From: Acidimicrobiia bacterium
Lineage (GTDB): Bacteria; Actinomycetota; Acidimicrobiia; Acidimicrobiales; Aldehydirespiratoraceae
Reading direction: 5' to 3'
Length of the DNA stretch: 7,692 nt
NCBI GenBank assembly: GCA_022824605.1
Contig: JAJDZO010000219.1
Location: 1-7,692 of the forward strand
Numbering within the stretch: the stretch's first letter is position 1; the number at the start of each line of letters is the position of its first letter. Under the pieces are notes generated by a model, which saw only the letters and a list, made by a program, of their open reading frames with translations, had not been told where the DNA came from and did not search any database. The position numbers and the translations under genes are program-made. Below are positions 5,271 to 7,692 of this stretch, piece by piece.

Positions 5271-7398
5271 ACGCGACCACCGTGGTGTAGCGGTTGGTGG
5301 CTATGGGAGCGGGGTCGCCATTTGGGCCTTCACGGCTGGTGACGGTCAGCTCCACGCTGAGCGGGCCGGGCCGGATGGTGGACGGGACCACCACCGACAG
5401 ACGGCCCACCAGCGCGCAGTCGTCGGCGCCCACCGTTCCGCCCCAGCGTTGACCGCCGATGACGGTGCCGCGGGGATCCACCACCGTGGCCTGCACCTGG
5501 AGCTGTCCGGTGTCGGTGCGGGCGTCGTTGACTACATGTACCGCCAAGTCGAGCACGTCTTGGGTGCTCACCGTCTCTGGTAGAGGATCGGCCACCACGA
5601 TCAGCGGCCGGCATGCCTCCTGTAGGGCCCACCATCCCGGTTTGGGTCGGCGCAACCCGTCCAGCACGCCGAAACCGCCTTCGGGCTCGGTGGCCGCCTC
5701 CGTCTCGGCGTCGTGGGCAGCGCCCACATCGGCGAGGGCATGCAGCATGAAACCGCCGGTCGGTCGGTACTTCAGCCGCCTCAGGGTTTCAATCGTCGTC
5801 TTCACCACCTCGGGCTGGTCGTCGGCTGCCGGCGTGCCGAACGCCGACACGAAACGGCCCATGGCGGGCACCCGAGCCAGCGTCGCGGCGAGATCGGCGG
5901 CCCGGCCACCGTGCAGACCGAACCACAACTCGCTGGTGGTGCCGTCCAGCAGCGGGAAGCGAGGCGGCACTCCCGTGTGAGGAACGACCGGGCGGGAGCC
6001 GTCGCAGCGGCTGAGCACCCGGCTGAGTCGCCGGTCGAGCACATCGCGGTTCCACGACGGCCGCTGGCGGCTCACCACCGCGGGCTTCGGTCCGGGTCGG
6101 CGCAGTCGCGAGAACGGCTGATCGTGCGCACACCACACCGCCACCGACGGGCGATGCCCCAGCAGGTCGACCGCTTCACGGGCCTGACGCCGGGCCTCCG
6201 AGGCCACGCTGCGGTTCATCAGGCCGCGGACGGGCAGATCCTGCCAGACGAGCACCCCCAGTTCGTCGGCCGCGTCGTACAACTCGGGTCGGGCGATGTG
6301 CGCCACCGGACGCACCAGATCCAGTCCGGCATTGCGAGCCGCCCGGATTTCGTTGGCCACCTCCGACGGCGTGGCCGCGGCAGGAAGCGAACGGACCGGC
6401 AGCAGGTTGGCCCCCTTGGCGAACAGCCGCTCCCCGTTGACGTGCAGCACCCACCGGCGCATCGACACCGAGCGGAACCCGATGCGAAAACGGCGACGGT
6501 CATGCACATGCCCCCCGGCGGGCGCCTCGCCCTCGATTGCCTCGTTGCCGGGCTCGTCCCGCGCGATCGCCTCCAGCACCAGATCGCACAACGGCTGCTC
6601 GCCCAGCGCATGGGGCCACCACAGCGGAGGCTCGTCCACGTCCACCGTCCACTCCACCCGGTTCTCGCCGTGCGCGGCGGAGAGGCTGTGGACGTGCTCG
6701 CAGCCGGCCACCGTGGTTCGCAGATCGACCGGTCCTCCGCCGGGAACATCCAGAACCGCCCGCAACGACAGGCGGGCCCTCAGGCCGCGCCGACGGCCGC
6801 TCCCTTCAGCCTCCTTGCTCTGGTTGCCGACGGTCACCTCGGAACACGCCGCGCGAGCGTGAGCGATGGCAACCCGCCCGGTAGACCGCAGACGCACCGG
6901 ACGCCACACCCCGCCGATGATCAGACCGTTGGACCCGCACAGCTCAGGGTCCTGCAACGCTCCGGTTAGTAGCGTTCGGTTGTCGGGGTCGCCGAAGCGC
7001 CGGCAAGTGGCCTCGATGGCCAGCACATGCTCGGAGCGGGCCGCCAACTTCTCGGTGACTTCCAACTCGTGGGGCACGAAGTACCCGTCGGTGTGGCCCA
7101 GGTAGGAGCCGTCGAACCACACGTCTCCCTGCTGGGCCACGCCCTCCAGGCGCAGCCACCACCGTTGATGGCTGCCGTGGTCGCCGCCAGTGCCAGAAGA
7201 GAGTTCGACAGGTCCGTCGAAGCAGCGGCGGTACAGCACCGACTCCTCGCCGGACAGATCTGCGCCCTCGGTGAGCTGGGCCCAGTGGCTGGGCACCGGC
7301 ATCTCCGCCCACCTTGAGTCGTCGTAGCCGGACTCGTGGAAGGCTCGCCGCCGTCGCTCGGTGGCTGCTGCGACCCGCCACATCCCGCCCAGGTCCAC
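5269..7398 (-). CDS. GH2 beta-mannosidase-like protein with substituted catalytic residues
   Basis: This 709-aa, probably cytoplasmic protein (no signal peptide) has the GH2 layout: an N-terminal jelly-roll (about 1-172; DDSRW, YRRCF, GHTDGYFVPHELEVT, GGVWRPVRL), immunoglobulin-like sandwich (about 175-310), TIM-barrel (about 318-600; NGERLFAKGANLLP, ELYDAADELGVLVWQDLP, LLGHRPSVAVWCAH), and a C-terminal beta domain. In GH2 enzymes the acid/base glutamate lies in a W-C-x-x-N-E motif. Here the sequence is H425-D426-Q427-P428 (codons at 6118-6126). The nucleophile place, normally S-E-F-G, reads S-A519-F-G (Ala codon 5842-5844). The 92-residue spacing fits the two catalytic positions, so ordinary hydrolysis is unlikely; sugar binding or another role is possible. 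The GTG start (7396-7398) is favoured because DLGGMWR looks like the domain's first strand; GGGGAG directly abuts it, suggesting leaderless translation. ATG 7383, eleven bases after GGAGGTGG, is an alternative. Confidence 0.88.
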   Translation of the reverse strand: MDLGGMWRVAAATERRRRAFHESGYDDSRWAEMPVPSHWAQLTEGADLSGEESVLYRRCFDGPVELSSGTGGDHGSHQRWWLRLEGVAQQGDVWFDGSYLGHTDGYFVPHELEVTEKLAARSEHVLAIEATCRRFGDPDNRTLLTGALQDPELCGSNGLIIGGVWRPVRLRSTGRVAIAHARAACSEVTVGNQSKEAEGSGRRRGLRARLSLRAVLDVPGGGPVDLRTTVAGCEHVHSLSAAHGENRVEWTVDVDEPPLWWPHALGEQPLCDLVLEAIARDEPGNEAIEGEAPAGGHVHDRRRFRIGFRSVSMRRWVLHVNGERLFAKGANLLPVRSLPAAATPSEVANEIRAARNAGLDLVRPVAHIARPELYDAADELGVLVWQDLPVRGLMNRSVASEARRQAREAVDLLGHRPSVAVWCAHDQPFSRLRRPGPKPAVVSRQRPSWNRDVLDRRLSRVLSRCDGSRPVVPHTGVPPRFPLLDGTTSELWFGLHGGRAADLAATLARVPAMGRFVSAFGTPAADDQPEVVKTTIETLRRLKYRPTGGFMLHALADVGAAHDAETEAATEPEGGFGVLDGLRRPKPGWWALQEACRPLIVVADPLPETVSTQDVLDLAVHVVNDARTDTGQLQVQATVVDPRGTVIGGQRWGGTVGADDCALVGRLSVVVPSTIRPGPLSVELTVTSREGPNGDPAPIATNRYTTVVA

Positions 7399-7425
7399 CT
7401 CCCCAAGCTAGTCCTCTCAGTTGAT

Positions 7426-7455
7426 GTGCCCTGCGGGAGGGTGCCCGGCGGGTGG
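7426..7455. repeat. 15-bp tandem duplication
   Basis: Two adjacent 15-base units, 7426-7440 (GTGCCCTGCGGGAGG) and 7441-7455 (GTGCCCGGCGGGTGG), match at 13 of 15 bases. The second unit overlaps the left end of the first 66-bp repeat. Confidence 0.65.
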
Positions 7456-7507
7456 CCGGGGGTGGTCGCTTGCTCGCACGGGCTTCGCCCTATTCGCTCG
7501 CAAGTCG
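7442..7507. repeat. 66-bp direct repeat, copy 1
   Basis: This copy matches 7627-7692 at 64 of 66 bases with an offset of 185 bp. The only differences are GG at 7459-7460 against CC at 7644-7645. The right half contains the GGGC-TTC-GCCC hairpin and two GCTCGC words. It looks like a dispersed intergenic element and not a gene fragment. Confidence 0.9.
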
Positions 7508-7515
7508 ACCCCCGG
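7456..7515. repeat. Long imperfect hairpin in repeat copy 1
   Basis: CCGGGGG (7456-7462) pairs with CCCCCGG (7509-7515). Inside it, TCG (7466-7468) pairs with CGA (7506-7508) and CTTGC (7469-7473) with GCAAG (7500-7504), separated by small bulges. An inner stem GGGC/GCCC (7480-7490) closes a three-base loop. There is no T-run on either strand, so it is not a standard terminator. It could fold as RNA or as a cruciform. Confidence 0.6.
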
Positions 7516-7600
7516 CGTCTCGCGCCTATCCGTCTTGTGCCTGGCTGTCTCCCGCCTATCCGGTGACTCGCTGGCTGTCTCCCGCCTATCCGTGACAGCG
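7511..7600. repeat. Three 30-bp tandem units (minisatellite)
   Basis: Units at 7511-7540, 7541-7570 and 7571-7600 repeat with an exact 30-base period. Units 2 and 3 are identical over their first 22 bases; unit 1 shares the core GTCTCSCGCCTATCCG with one difference. The last eight bases vary between units. It lies between the two 66-bp repeats. Confidence 0.9.
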
Positions 7601-7626
7601 TTCATTGGTGTGGCCGGCGGTTGCTT

Positions 7627-7692
7627 TGCCCGGCGGGTGGCCGCCGGTGGTCGCTTGCTCGCACGGGCTTCGCCCTATTCGCTCGCAAGTCG
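7627..7692. repeat. 66-bp direct repeat, copy 2 (reaches the window end)
   Basis: This is the second copy of the element at 7442-7507. It runs to the last base of the window, so its right border is unknown and the array may continue. Its stem arm reads CCGCCGG (7641-7647) instead of CCGGGGG. The arm could also pair with CCGGCGG at 7614-7620 to its left. Confidence 0.9.

Larger units (their letters stand above)
7399..7692. other. Repeat-rich intergenic region
   Basis: This 294-bp stretch upstream of the GH2-like gene holds no convincing gene. Nearly all of it is repeat: a 15-bp tandem pair, two 66-bp direct repeats and three 30-bp tandem units, listed separately. On the minus strand TAGCTT, nine bases before the GTG of the GH2-like gene, fits a TANNNT -10 element and would give a leaderless message, but no -35 box is evident. 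Confidence 0.7.

Noticed and set aside
5842..5844. The alanine at the GH2 nucleophile place as a plain sequencing error (GAG to GCG is one base).
   Set aside because: The acid/base site is independently changed (N-E to D-Q needs about three base changes) and the surrounding active-site stretch also differs, so one error cannot explain the pattern.
5713..6969. A 418-codon plus-strand open frame opposite the GH2-like gene.
   Set aside because: The product is rich in Arg, His, Gln and Pro with no recognisable domain. The minus strand encodes a full multi-domain protein here.
7511..7600. Regular repeats with variable ends that resemble a CRISPR array.
   Set aside because: The variable part is only eight bases, the period is 30, the units are imperfect and no cas gene is near. 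It is a tandem minisatellite.
7417..7605. A 62-codon minus-strand frame containing DRRET and PPAGH repeats, ending 18 bases before the GH2-like gene.
   Set aside because: It is made wholly of the 30-bp, 66-bp and 15-bp repeats, lacks a ribosome site, and uses codons rare in the surrounding genes. Open frames of this length are common in GC-rich repeats.

Overview
The window is GC-rich (roughly two thirds G+C by eye), densely packed, uses GTG and possibly TTG starts, and links genes through overlapping GTGA/ATGA start-stop junctions. This fits a high-GC actinobacterium. The style of the transporter and of the glycosidase-like protein makes me lean towards Acidimicrobiia, but that is an impression from memory and not a test.

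Layout. (1) Positions 1-3531, plus strand: three co-directional, overlapping genes of an importer of the BMP/nucleoside type: a double-domain ATPase cut by the window start, then two different permeases. The substrate-binding lipoprotein expected for this family is not in the window and probably lies upstream. At the ATPase/permease junction the stop-start region is present twice, about 47 bp apart, which creates a 16-codon mini reading frame. (2) Positions 3677-5268, plus strand: an XRE-cupin transcriptional regulator, then, 35 bp downstream, a Rieske non-haem iron oxygenase with all expected iron ligands. A perfect 7+1+7 palindrome sits between them and is a candidate operator. (3) Positions 5269-7398, minus strand: a 709-aa protein of the GH2 beta-mannosidase-like architecture. 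It converges on the oxygenase with no base between the two stop codons. Both positions expected to carry its catalytic glutamates are substituted (Gln427 and Ala519), so it looks like a pseudoglycosidase. (4) Positions 7399-7692: intergenic DNA made mostly of repeats: a 66-bp element in two copies (the second runs into the window end), three tandem 30-bp units between them, a 15-bp tandem duplication and a long imperfect hairpin.

How the parts may work together: the importer would bring in a nucleoside-like or other small polar compound. The regulator plus oxygenase look like a small catabolic or modifying unit, controlled by a ligand sensed in the cupin domain. Whether the oxygenase acts on the imported compound is inference from adjacency only. 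No ferredoxin or reductase partner for the oxygenase lies in the window. I see no RNA genes, CRISPR array, insertion sequence or phage gene. The most unusual items are the catalytically substituted GH2 protein, the repeat cluster and the duplicated gene junction; none by itself proves a new system.
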